Source: Micractinium sp. NFX-FRZ
Lineage: Eukaryota > Chlorophyta > Trebouxiophyceae > Chlorellales > Chlorellaceae
Length of the DNA: 64,000 bases
Assembly (NCBI GenBank): GCA_029339195.1
Contig: JAPTJF010000177.1
Span: forward strand, 1-64,000
Reading direction: 5' to 3'
In this document: piece by piece, positions 1-12,300 of the stretch
Position numbering within the stretch: the stretch's first letter is position 1
How the letters are laid out: every line of letters begins with the position of its first letter
Translations under genes and position numbers: made by a program
The notes under the pieces: model-generated
Database searches by the model: none
What the model saw: only the letters and a program-made list of their open reading frames with translations
What the model was told of the DNA's origin: nothing

Positions 1-10
1 CCCCCGCCAT

Positions 11-81
11 GGGGGCCCACACCTCTGCTGGTTTCCTCAACCCACGCCCAAGGGCGTATTCTTCTTCTTCTTCTTCTTCTT
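11..81 (+). repeat. Dispersed (TTC)n-tailed element, copy 1
   Basis: This is the first of four similar copies (others at 10288, 18029 and 24282). The head starts near GGGGGCCCACACC, carries the block TGGTTTCCTCAACCC and a short inverted repeat ACGCCC-AA-GGGCGT, and ends in a run of TTC units. The ending resembles the 3' end of a SINE or of a 5'-truncated LINE. The left flank is cut by the window edge, so a target-site duplication cannot be tested here. Confidence 0.7.
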
Positions 82-842
82 GGCTTGCGGCTCACCACTA
101 GGCAGCACGTGCCGTGGTCCAGCGCCGCCCACAGCTGCCGCCCCCGTGGGCTGCTGTGCGGCTGCTGCAGCGTGCGAATGGAGTTGCCGTGCGCAACCAA
201 GCCTTATGGTTGCGTTAGCGTTGAGGGCTCTATATTCTGCTGTGAGTCTCGGTGAGGTGCAGTCATGTGCTGGGCTAGAGATCTCCCCTAATGCGCCGCA
301 CACGCCTGCACCCCCCCTTGATTCGGGGGTGCAGCAGAGCCCTGAGCCGCGTCAGCCTGCCGGCACTGGGCTGGGGCGCTTCTCCAACCACTCCAGGCTC
401 ACGCGCAGCACCGCTGTGCCGCCTGGCAGGCAGATTGCAGCATTTGCTTGCAGCTCTGCATGGGTGAGGAGGTGGCGACGAGGGTGGGCATAACTGTGCG
501 CTGTGCATGCGAGTTGAGGAGGCATGCGGCGGCTGAAGCACGCAGCAGAGATGACGGCAGCAGCAGGGGGCACGCAACGATGCATGCGTCGGTCACCTGG
601 CAGCGTGAACAAGGGCAGAATTGTTGGCACCCGCTTGGGGCCCATGATGTTGTGAGCATGGACGCAATGCTCCGCGCCGCTTTGCTGCACGAGGACGGCA
701 GCACGGCACGTGACGGTGGGGTCTTTCAAACAGGCTGCATGCGTGGCCAGGGCAGCGTGCAGCCACCAGGCACTGAAGCCTGGCAGTGCCACATGGCAGC
801 TGAGGCAATCACTCACAGGGCAGCGGCAACCCTGTTTGTACA
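82..842. other. No gene seen; 3' flank of the BTB gene
   Basis: The stretch is GC-rich with overlapping open frames on both strands. None of them shows a recognisable domain or a convincing exon with splice sites. It lies downstream of the minus-strand BTB gene and would hold its 3' untranslated region. I found no TTACA (minus-strand TGTAA) signal here. Confidence 0.5.
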
Positions 843-2412
843 TCAGGCTGCAGTACATGCAGGATAGTAAGAGGCTGCTGCAGCTGCCACCAAAGAGTGG
901 CGCGCTCCGCCAACCAAGGCCTCCGCCGCAGCACTCACAGCATGCAGCTGTGCCACCTGGCCATGTGCCACCAAGCTGATCTGGCAGCGAACCAGGTGGC
1001 CGTCCACGCTGCCGCCGCTTTGCTTCTCATCGAGCCACGACAGGCGCCACCCGACCTGGGCGCCTCCTTGGGCGGCGCCGGCCGGCCAGCGGGGTTGCAC
1101 CTCCACCTTGTAGTTGAGGCCGCAGCTGCCGCTGCCCAACGTGCAAAACAGCGTGTCCTGCCGCTCCAGGAAGTTGGGGATACGCCAGGAGGCAGACGTG
1201 CCGTTGATGGCATAGTCTCCCTCATGCTCCACGGCCTTGAGCAGGAAGCTGCGCTGTGGGATTTGGCGTGCGGCTGCCTCTCTCAGCTGCGCAGCCCCCT
1301 GGGATTGGACCGTTGCGATGGCGACCGCCATCAGCACTGCCCTGGTTGCCCTGCTGCTCAGGCTGCTGAGCGCCGCCACGGTGGCGCAGGTGCCGACGAC
1401 GCGGTCTTTGAGCATCAGGTCTTTTGCAAGCGCCCTGCGGGGAGAGCAGGCAGGAGCGAAGCGCCAGTGAGACTGGGTGAATGCGAAGGCAGGCTGGAGG
1501 TATACAGGGATGGGAAAGCGGAGGCAGGCAGTGGCACTGCTGGCAGCAGCGGTAGTTCCGCACGAGTGCCCAGTGAGAGGGGCTGCTGCACAAAGGGCTC
1601 CGCACAGCTGCCTACCTGACGGCCTCGACCCACGTCTGCTCCAGCTGGCAGGTCTCGGCCACGGGCAGCCAGCGCAGCCAGCCTCTGCCTCTGCCACCCT
1701 GCCGCGCTCAACCAGCAAGTTGTCCAGCGCTGACAGCAGGGGGGAGGCGCCTAGGCTGTGTGCGAGCTGAATGATAGCCGCCAGACGGTCGTCCCCCATC
1801 CTACTCAGGTACCGCACCGCTGTGGGCTTGTACATGCCGTGCAGCACATCCAGCACAGCCCGCAGGCTGTAACTGGAGAAGGGGGTTTCCAGCACAACAG
1901 GCTGCGCCTGCACGCGGCACCGGGAAGAGAAGGAGGGGCGTTCCGTGTCATTCAGATGAGGGGGGCACACCTTAGCGTTGTGGCCTGCCTGCACGCCAGC
2001 CCAGGGCAGGCAACGCCCTCTATGTCGGCTTTTATCGGTGCATGCTCGCCCGCTGCTGCAACTGCAAGCCGCCCTAGCTGGCGGTTCGCAACCGGCTGTG
2101 CCTGCGCTGCATTCTGCGTTTCGTGCAACCATTCCAGCGGTGCACATGCCGTCTTGACAGTACACTTACGGTGTCCTCTCTCAGTCGCTTCGACCCGATT
2201 GTGGTGCCCTGCTCAGTCATTGAGAGGAAGAGGCCCTTGAGTACCATGCTCTGTGCCGCCAGCACTTGGCTGTGAATCGGCAGCTCAACGCCACTGTGGC
2301 GGATGGCCGCATCAGCCAGCCCTGCCAGCTCTGCATCCGGCATGTATTCCTTCATCAGGTCGTCCAGCGGCGGCATTTCGCCGGCCTGGATCCGCTGTTG
2401 CAACGATGGCAT
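843..2412 (-). CDS. BTB/POZ-domain protein with apparent frameshift
   Basis: I model three exons: 2170-2412, 1616-1907 and 843-1434. Exon 1 begins at MPSLQQRIQAGE and contains the start of a BTB fold (VELPIHSQVLAAQSMVLKGL). Exon 2 continues it (VVLETPFSSYSLRAVLDVLHGMY, then LAHSLGASPLLSALDNLL). Exon 3 holds LAKDLMLKDRVVGTC followed by a C-terminal region whose SWRIPNFLERQD loosely recalls a MATH/TRAF domain. BTB proteins usually act as CUL3 substrate adaptors in the nucleus or cytosol; that role is inferred from the family. The oddity is that exon 2 is one base short of keeping frame. The peptide WLRWLPVAETCQLEQTWVEAV, which fits exon 3 in phase, lies in the next frame from about position 1700. 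This may be an assembly indel, a missed tiny intron, or a broken gene. The start was chosen as the first ATG of the open exon; the upstream GTG is ignored. Confidence 0.7.
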
Positions 2413-3371
2413 TGCGCCGCGAGCAAGGTGCAACAACTGCACGGGGGGTGCGAGGCGGTATGAGGGCGGCGGCAGGCGGCAGAGGCGGCGGCAGAAGAGT
2501 GGCGGTTCTGGTGGACTCGTTCGCGCATGCTTAGCTCACGAACCCGCTGATTCGAGAGAGCGACGACAAGTCGGTGAAGAACTAAGCCGCGCCTTCAACG
2601 CTTCGCAGGGGGGGTCAGTGTGTAAGATCAAGGTAGGAGGAGTTGGCAAAGAGGACCCAAATGACAGACTCTGGCGCACATGAAGCGAGCATGGCCCAGC
2701 ATCAGAGAGCACGTGCGGCAGTACCACACGGTGGTCCACAGGCTGCTGCCAGATAACGGAAACTCCAGCAGCGCAGAACAATTACGCGTGAGTGCACAGC
2801 AAGGAGCATGCGCAGTGCTGGGGCAAGCCGGGTGCAGCGGGCAAGGGGCAGGTCGAGGCGTCGGCGCGCTGCGGCAGCAGCGGCAGGCTGGCCGAGCCGT
2901 AGCTGCTGCCGGTCAGTGGGCAGCAGCGACGGCAGCAGCATGTCCAGGTGAGCGCCCGGTATTGCGTACTGGCATGCTCACCCTACAGACTTGCTAAGTA
3001 CCGTAGGAAACGGTTGGTATGCGTGCAGGCCGCTGCCACGCTGGCGCATGATGGCAGCGCTAGCAGCGCTCGCCGCTGGTCCCAGCAACTCCCATCTCAC
3101 TCCGGCTTTACAAGGTGCAATGCAGGCATATTAGTCAAACGAGCTCACTCAGGCTTTACAGGATGCATGCACGCACTTATTTCAACCATACTGCTTGATT
3201 GGTCCAAACAAAGGGCACCTGGAAGCCCCATTCTATTCATCTGTGCATCAGTACGCTTGCTCATACCCCCTCTGTGTTAGACTGGCTCGCTGAATCAAGC
3301 CGGTGCCGTTTCCCGGCCTGTCCGCCTGCCCCGCCCGCTGCCTGCCCTTGCTCCGCGATCCCCTGCACCCC
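2413..3371. other. Intergenic spacer between two minus-strand genes
   Basis: About 960 bp separate the BTB start from the stop of the coiled-coil gene. I see no gene. The left part should contain the BTB promoter; the right part contains the 3' end signals of the coiled-coil gene (see 3108-3160). Confidence 0.55.
3108..3160 (-). terminator. Two TGTAA polyadenylation signals (minus strand)
   Basis: Two TTACA pentamers on the plus strand (3108-3112 and 3156-3160) read TGTAA on the minus strand. They lie 212-264 bp past the stop at 3372. TGTAA is the usual polyadenylation signal of green algae. The two sites sit in a short duplicated sequence (GGCTTTACA in both). Confidence 0.6.
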
Positions 3372-6300
3372 TCAGGCGAAAATTGGCACCTCCTCCTCCC
3401 GCTCCGCCTCGCGCCCGCGCCCCTGACCCTGCTCCTGCTCCTGCCACACCGGGTTCACGATCACTCGGTGGGCGGGCGGGGTGGGAGCCTCTGCCAGCAT
3501 GGACTGCACTCGAGAGGGACGGGCAGATGCACGGCCAGCTCAGCTGCTGGCTGGGCAGCACTGTAACGTAGCTCAGGCGCAGCTCAGCAGGCACGCTTCA
3601 GCACCTGGGAACACTGCACCCAGCATCACCAGCCACGCTCTGCCTGCTGCGATCGCAAGGCAGCGCCTCCCCAGCACAATGCCCTGCCCAGGTCCGCCAC
3701 AGCACACCGAGAGGAGCACACCAGCAGCACGAGCTGGGCCCCTCCCCCACCCTCCCAGCTCTGCTCTCACCGCAATCTGCCAGCTGCTTGGGCCCAGCTG
3801 CTGCACAGGCACTGCCTCCTCCTCCACAGGCACAGTGGGCGCCTCCACCATGCCTGGGACGTCAAACCGCTGGCGCTGGCGGCTGATGGCAGCGGCGATC
3901 TCGGGGGTGGGGGGCGTGACGCCCACCCTGCGCAAAATGAGGGTGGCAGAAGCGGGGATTCAGAGAGGAGGGGGAGTGAGGAGAAGGGAGGGGAAGGCAG
4001 GCACAGTGGGGGCTGTGCTGGTGCTGGCGGCCCCAAAGCGGCAGCAGTGTCGGGAGCGGGAGGTGCGGCACTCACCCCCAAATGGGAGGAAGAAAGGGAG
4101 GGGGAGTAGGAAGGGAGTGAGGGGCAGGCAAGCAGGCACATTGGGGTGTGTGCCAGTGGTGGCTCTGCTTGTGTGGGACGCTGGTCGAGCCTTACAGTCC
4201 ATGCAAGTTGCAGGCAAGGCTCACATGGGCGCCGGTGTGCGGGCTTGACGCTCCTGGGACTCAACAGCCGCCCCGGCCATCTCACGCTGCAGGGGCGGGT
4301 CAGGTAGGTCGGGCAGAGGTGCAAAAAGGTTAGCGCCAGGAGAGTGTGGGTTCATGAAGCCAGCAGAAAAGAGAGGGCCTGCGGAGTGTCGGCCGTTCCA
4401 GCCCACCTCACGCTGCGGGGGCAGGGCAGGTAAGGCGGAAGCTGTGTCTCATGCAGTGTAAGAAACGTCCCACATGGCTTGCAGAAGCCAGCGGAGGCCA
4501 CCCTTGGCACCCAGAGTGAGGGCTCAGTGGAGCCAAGAGCTGGAACCAAGAGCTGTACCCCAAAGACTTGACGGCTGCCAGGCATCTCCGGCATCTGGGG
4601 CAGGGCAGAGGAGCAGCAGAGCAAGTGCCAGCTGCTAGCCAAAGCACGCCCCCCACAACCATGTGGGCAAGCACACCATCTGCGGCTTGCAACCGTCTGC
4701 GAGCCACACAATACTCATTTGGAGGCGCACAATACTCATCTGCTGCCAGCGTCTCACCTGGGCCTGGGCAGTGAGCTCTGCGGTGCGCCCCTCCTCCTGC
4801 ACACGCTCCGCCTGCGTTGTACGGTACGCGCAGCAGCAGCAGGGGAGGGATGGATCAAGTGCACTGCAGGTGGGTTTCAATGCACAGCACAGCACAGCAC
4901 AGCAGCAGGTGACCGGATGGATGAAGTACACCGCAGGTGGCTCTAAAGCACAGCGCGGCACAGCACAGCACAGCACAAAACCGCACAGCCGGTCCCCTCA
5001 CGGTTGGAGGTTGCAGGGAGGCTGCAGGCCTGCCCAGCCTGCCCAGCATGCGCAGCAGCAGGCACCCACCCGGGTGGCCAGCGTGGTGGCAGTCTCTGCG
5101 CGGGTCTCCGCCTCCGCCAGGCGCCGCTCCATCCTCCCCTGGATGAGCTGCACCGATTGCAAATGGCAATATTGGAGGTTATGAGAACATGCACTGGCAG
5201 TTTAAAGGAGGAGGTAAGTGCCCCAGGCGCCGCTCCATCCGGCCCTGGATGAGCTGCCCCGATTGCAAATGGGGCCAGCTCCAAAATTGGAGCTCAGACG
5301 ATGCTTGCACGGGCATCTCTTGAGAGGGGCTAAGTGCCCCAGGCGGCGCTCCACCCTGCCCTGGACGACCTGTGAAGCAGCTAGACAAGCCAGCTGGCAG
5401 TAGGGCGGGGCTGGTGACGACCTCACGGGAGCAGCACAGCACAGCACAGCACAGCACAGCACAGCAGGGGGAAAGCGAGCACCCACCCACCGCACCTGCG
5501 CCTCCGCCTCCAGCCTGTTGGCCCGCAACTCAGCCTCGGCCGCCTGGCGCAGGTGCTCCTGCCTGCACAGCACGGCACAGCATGACCAGGGCAGCGGCAG
5601 CGGCAGGGAGACGAGTGGGCACACTTGAAGCTCAGGTGGCAACCCGGCTCCTCCTCACCTCCCATCCCATCCTCTTCACCTCCCACTCATGCCTCATGCG
5701 GGCCCCTCCCATCCTCACTTCATACCAGTGTTTCACGTCCACTCACCGTGCCTGCTCGGGCCCCACCGCCTGGCGCACCACCTCCAGCACCTCAGCCTGG
5801 GCAGCCTGGGCCGCCGCCTCCAGCTCGTTGGCGCGCTGCACGTGGGGCATATCAGCGAGATCAAATGCTGGAATGATAAACAGCAGGTTCGGGTGGGCAG
5901 ATGCTTGGGCGCACACACACTCTCCAGCAGCACTGTGCCCTCGCCCCTCTTCCCTGCCCTGCCCTGCCCGCCGTCTCTGCACTTGCCCCCGTCCTGTGCC
6001 TGCCCGGGCCACCCCGCCCTCACCTGCTGCAGCAGCGCCGCCTCCCCCTGCCCTGCCCGCCGTCAGCTCTGGCCCCTTCCCTTCTTGTGCTGCCACCCCC
6101 TGTCACCTGCTCCTGCGCCTCCTCGTGCTGCTTGCTGCCCATGGATAGCAACACCCACCCGCCCCCTGCTGCTTCCGACCCATGGATAGCTTCACCTGCC
6201 TATCCACATCACCCACCCCATTACCTGCTCCAGCAGCGCCGCCTCCTCTCACATGCTCCCCACCGATAACAACCCCACACACACCCATCTCCCTGTTGGT

Positions 6301-9300
6301 CTCTCCAACCACCCCCCACGCACACCTGCTCCAGCAGCGCCGCCTCCTCTTGCTTTTCCCCTGCCCGCCCCCAGTCAGCTCTGGGCCCCTGGCTGCTTTT
6401 GGTGCAACCCACATCCCACACACACCTGCTCCAGCAGCGCGGCCTCCTCGTACTTCCTGCCAGACAGGTCGGTTGGCTCCAGCGCCTCGTCAGCAGCCTG
6501 CCAGGTTTTGTGGAGGAAAGGGTTTGGCAACGTGGGTCGGGGGCATGGGCAGGCGCCTCGGCAGCCTGCCACAGATTGTTGGGAGGATGGGGAAGGGGCG
6601 CAGGTCGAGCACCAGGCACGGGGCAGTGCGCACAAGGTGGCGCTCATGCTAGGGCATGCTATCTGGGCTGGAGCAGCCAACACAGCGGCGGCAGCGCCGG
6701 ACCTGTTTGGAGCGCATGCGGGCGGCCTGTGCCTCCGCCCTGGCTTGTTCCATGCGCAGCAGCAGCAGGGCTGCGACAGGGACCAGGGGGAAGGCATGTT
6801 GAGGGTGACATTGCGCAGTTTGCTGGATACTGCCGCACGTCAAGAGTCTCTCATTGATGTGCGTGGCCGGGCGCACACATTCATGCCTGGGCAGAAAACA
6901 CGCCCTTCAACTGTCGATGGCCTGGCACGCTGTGCCCCCCCTCCACCCTCCAGCCGGAGCCAGCCAGCCCTCCGACCGCAGCCAGCCAGCCGCCGCCCTC
7001 ACCAGTCTCCGACTGCTTGCTGTACAGCACGCGCCGCCAGGTGTCGCCCTCCACCTGCAGCCTCTCCATCTCCAGGCGGGCCCACTCAATCTGCAGGCAA
7101 GCGGCGCATGAGGCACAAGATGCACACCACCATGTATGTAAGTATGTGTGTGTGTGTGTGTGTGTGTGTGCAGCGTTGGATGAGTGAAGAGTGCAGTGCG
7201 GGGTGGTGGAGTGGACCCCAGCACTCTGCCCCTGCTCCAGCCATCCCCCCTCCATGCCCCTGCTCGCCTCTTCACGCAGCGCAGTGATGCGGTTGCTCAG
7301 CACCCCAATCTCCGCCTGGCAGGCCTGCGTACAAGGGAGCGGGGTTGTGGGGAATGGGCCGGGCACTGTGCCTCCTGTGTGCTGGCAAGCACATGTGCCA
7401 CAGCACCCAGCCCTCCGCCTGGCAGGCCTGCAGGCAAGCAACAGGGTGGGTAGCCAGCTGTGCACTGCTCCCTGGCTCAGCTGCCTGATCCCCGCCTCAC
7501 TGGCCTGCATATGATAGTGCAGGCGATCCACCCCCCTACCCCTTCCTCTCCCCACCCCTCCCTTCCCCAATGGAGCCCCCCCTGCATGTGCCAGGCAATC
7601 GCTCCCCATGCCCGCTGTCTCCAGACCTTTCCATCACCACGCACGTCGTTCTCAACCCTCGGTATCCCCATGCCCCTTCATCTGCCACGTCGATGTACTG
7701 CGGCAGGTCACTTCTTTACCACCCTCATCCCCTCCTCTGAATATCCCTCCCTCCCTCCCTCCCTCACCTCGATGTACTGGGGCAGGTCCCCCGCCGACAC
7801 AAAGTCCACGCGCTGCTGCCACTCAGCCTGCTCCTGGCGCTTCACCATCAGCGCGGCTGCAGGCGGGCAGAGGGGAGACGAGCGGGCATGCTTGTGAACA
7901 TAGAGCTACAGAGGTGTGGCTGACATTCACTGCTTCCGATCCTCCTGCTCTTGGCGCACCGCGTTGCTGCAGGAAGGAAACGTAAGGGGGGGGGAGTGTT
8001 TGGCATGCAAGAGCTTGCCAAGACGTGCTGCAGGGGGAAGACGTGTGCGCGCGGGTGCGCCCTGCTCGCAATCATGGTCAAACAGCGCCCATCCGGTGGT
8101 GCGCGCCCCGTCACGTCACATCTTTCTGATCAACAGAATGCGCCGTGAGCGGGCGCGTGCAGTCAGGGCGTAGCGTGCCCGACATGGGTGCGCCAAAGTG
8201 ACAGGGTGAAAGCAGCCGCAGGGCGGGCGCTTACATGGCGGATTCGAGCCCTGCTGAGGGCCCCTCCCCCGCCAGCAGCTACGGTGCCACGGCACATGGT
8301 TCGGGCACGAGCATGCGCTGGCGGGAAGCAGTCAAGGAGGGCCCATGAGGTGCCAGGTGGCAAGGCAGCGGGGTGGGTGGGTGGGTGCCTGCTCGCCTCG
8401 CACCTCGCTGCTGGACCAAACGACAGGTAATGGGGTCTTTTGACCGCTTCCAGCCAGCTCCTGCCCTTGCTGGCACCACACGGTGCGCTGCCCACTCTGA
8501 GGCAGAGGGAAGCTCGCTACCAGGCACACCCCAAAGCCCCTTTGATCAACGATACCTGCTGAACCAAGCTCTCCTTGGTCCAAGCACTGCTTGAACCAGG
8601 CGGGACTTTTAACAGCCACCAAGCACTCGTTTCATCTGCATGCTCGATCCAGTCAGCGCCCCAAAACCTCGGCCTCCCCTGCTGGCAGCTGCCAGCAGCT
8701 GCGGCGGTACTGCCTGGCGTATCTGCAACATGCGTTGGCCGGCAGCAGCGTGGCCGACCCGTTGCCAGGAAGGTGTGCCGGCAGCAAGGTGGCAAGGGTG
8801 TGCATGCCACGAGCGCCCACCCTGTTGCCAGCACCACATGGACCTGGCCACGGCTCCTCCGCTGACGCCTGCCTTCCCAATTCCTGCCCTTGCCGGCACA
8901 CGCAGTCCTGCCAGCCTGTGCAGCGCGCGGCACCAGCAAGGGCAACAGGGCGTACCGTGCCCGACGTCGCTGCGCCAGGGTCAGTGACCGGGTGAAAGCA
9001 GCCGCAGGGCGGGCCCTTACATGGGGGATTCGAGCCCTGCGGATCCATGCTACCACACTGACAAACTGTACCGACAAGTGCCTGCATCTCAGGGTGCCTC
9101 CTGGTCTCCCAAACTGCCTTGCACTCAGAACCTTGGGCGCGGCAACGCTGAGAGGTGGCCCGTGTCCAGGCCCACCCGCCGGCTGGAGTCTGCATGCCCA
9201 CAGCACACCAGGCACGCTCAATCAGACATAACCAAGGCCCAGCCAGCAGCTTCGATGATGGCAGCCACAGGGGTGCAGCAAGAAGTGATTCATGCTCCTT

Positions 9301-12300
9301 GCACGTGTCGATCGCGTGGTACAGGTTTGGTAGGTTGGTCATGCTCTGGGACAGGCCGGGGGGTGTTGTCCACGGGGTTGGCAGTGGGATGAGCAACATA
9401 CCTCACCTCTACCACGCGATCGACACGCGCAAGGAGATGAACTACTTCTTGCCTGCTCGTGAGGCAGCTGCACTGTGGCACCGTCCCGACCTTAAAGTGC
9501 GAGCCAGCATTACCATGGGGGGCAGAACGCCGAGTGCGACGCCCACGAGGCGCGATCATCCAGGCGCCGCCCCGGCCCAGAACTGCTCTGGCAGAGCGCC
9601 TGAGTGTCGTTGGAACCCCGCTCAGTGCCGCCGCAGCCGGGCACGCGACATGGTCACCCAGGTGCCGCACTGGCACAGAAGGCAACGCTGTCCGTGCCAG
9701 ACGCAGGGCCGCAGCCCGCTGGTGGGGCAGCGGCCTTGCGGCTGCCAACGCAGAGTCCCACTCTGTGCAGCTCACACACTTGATGAACACGCTGCATGCA
9801 TGGCTTGGATTGCCATCTCACGGTGCTAAACCGCCACCGCAACCCATTCCCCTGTGCCCCTAGTTGCCTGTTGGATGACACCTCTTCCCCACACACCCTA
9901 CCCAACCAATCTGCTCGGGTGGGTGCGCCGGCCAGAAACCCCATCCACCCACCTACCTGCAAACGTCCCTGCTCCCCTCAAGCCACTAGCTTCCCACCGT
10001 GCCAAACTGCGCGCCTGCCTCTGCTAGCAGCCACAAAGCCACATTCGAGCTCAATTGCACCTGCCAGCTGCTCCGCCTGCCGTGCAGTCTCGTGGGCCAG
10101 CGCAGCACGGCCCCACCCTGCTGCACCCACAGACACAACCGCCCCCCCGGCCTGCCGCTTCTTGATGCATCAATCCACACCACAGATTCAGCCACCAGCC
10201 AGCTGCTTCGGTTCCAGCTCTATTGCGTCGGCCTGTGCGCCAACCCCGCCATGCATGCCAGCATTCTGGGGCGCACTTCTTCTCGTTGGGGGTCCACACC
10301 TGCTCTGGTTTTCTCAACCCACACCCAAGGGCGTACTATTATTATTGTTCTTCTTCTTCACCTCTCCTTCTGCAATCCGTGCAGACTCCCTGCTTGCTAG
10401 ACAGCTGGCGGACCAGCCCTGTACCGCGCACGGCTGCCCCACCCCCACCCACCCACCCACCCACCCGCCAGCTGCTCCGCCTCCACCTCCTGTTCATATG
10501 CCAGCTGCGCCATGTCGCCGCTCTCAGCCACCAGAGCCTGGGCGCGGCGCTCCAGCACCTGCCAGTGGGTGCGGTGTGTGTGTGGGGTGGGGGGCGAGGG
10601 CGGGGGCACGGGTTGGGAGGTCATTTTGTGCCGCCCGGCAGGCACATTGACATACACCTTGTGCATAGCCGCGCCCTGGCCAGAGCTGCCGCTTGCGACT
10701 TGCCATTTCTTTCATGCTCTGCTCGCTGCAGCACAGCACCAGCCGCCCTGCGGGGGCGCCCTGCCACGCCCCTGCGCCCCCCATCCCATGGCAAGGCGCA
10801 TGACAACCACAGCGCACCTCAGCGTGCAACAGCGTGTCGGCGGCATGCAACCACAGCGCACCTCAGCGTGGAACAGCGTGTCGGCTGCCTGCTGGCGCAC
10901 GCGCAGCGCCTCCAGCTCGCTCTCCTCGGCGACGGCGGCAGCGGGGCGCGCCGCCATCACCACCTGCGGGCAGGATGGGGGGCACGGCAAGCGGAGGGAG
11001 CTCAAGGGTTGACTCAAGAAATTTACACTGGCGCCGCCCTGCGGGGGTGCGCGGGCAGGGGAAGGGAGGGAGGGAGGCGGCGGTGCTCAGTTGTTTGTGC
11101 TGAAGCAGCCCGAGTGTTTTGCTTGGGGGCAGTTGCCGCTGAGCGCGTTGCGTCCGCAACCCGCTTGCACTGCAGGTGCAGGGCAGCGAGAGATTGAGGG
11201 AGCAGTGCGCGGCACTTTGACACACCAGCAATGAGATGTGTCACCGCAGGCGCTATGCACACGTATGCTGTTGTGCTGTACTAGCAAGGGCCGCTGCTAG
11301 GCGGTGATGGGCAGGCATTGGCTGCGCAGCCTGCGCCAGCCCTGCACCCAGCATCAGCAGCTGGCAGCGGCTGGCCCCTCACCGCACGCCGCTGCTCCTC
11401 CGCCTGCTCCGCTTGGACGTAGCCACGCCACTCCTCCTGCGGGTGGGCATGGCGGCGGGTGGTTGGCGGGCGTTTGCAACGGGGAGTGCCTATTTGGCAG
11501 CAGGCCAGGCCTCAGGGGGCTTGCATTCACCATGCTTCACTGCATGCTTTTGACCTTTGCCTGGCAGAGGTCAAAGCCCTGAGACACGTCGGCCCGTCAC
11601 AATTCCCGTTGTTGAGAAGACCCCACCAACCCACCCACCGGACCCCACGCACCTGCTCCCACTTGCTCTTCTGCACCCGCGTGGCGTCGCGCTGCAGCTT
11701 GGCACGGGAGGCGTCCGCCAGAAGCCCCTGGCTCTGCATCTCCAGAAGCTCGGTCTGCGGCCGACACACGAACAGAGAGTTACGCGTTTGCACTGGGGGC
11801 ACCTGTTCTTGAATGAATAAGATTGGCAGCGGAAAGCAGCCCCTGGCTCTGCATTTCAAGCAGCTCGGTCTGCGGTGCAGGCGAGGACACAACAAGGGTA
11901 GAGTATGGTGTAAAGCTAGGAAGGAAGGATCGCCCTGGCTCTGCATTTCAAGCAGCTCGGGCCGCGGTGCAGGCACTGAGAAAGCAATGAGAAAGCACAG
12001 TGTAGCGGTGTGGAAAGGAAAAGATGGCAGGCAGCCCCCACGTCCCATCGGGGCAGCCCAAGCCTACATCACAGACTGGCACAGGCGCAGCAAGCGCAAC
12101 CCAAAATTGGAGTTGTGCGGCACCCGTCAGCTGATTGGTGCCGCATTTCCAACTTGGGCTGCAGATGATGCACCTTGCCCAGCTCTTGATGTAGGCCTGG
12201 GGTGCCCTGAAGGGACGTGCGGGCTGCAGGCCGGCCCAGAGGCCCCACTAGTGCCGCCGCCCCACCCTGGCAAAGGCGCAGCAGCTAACGCCTGCATCCA

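Noticed and set aside
8220..8255. tRNA gene at GGATTCGAGCCC (also 9027)
   Set aside because: Only a T-arm-like block is present; no acceptor stem, D-arm or anticodon arm can be paired around it.
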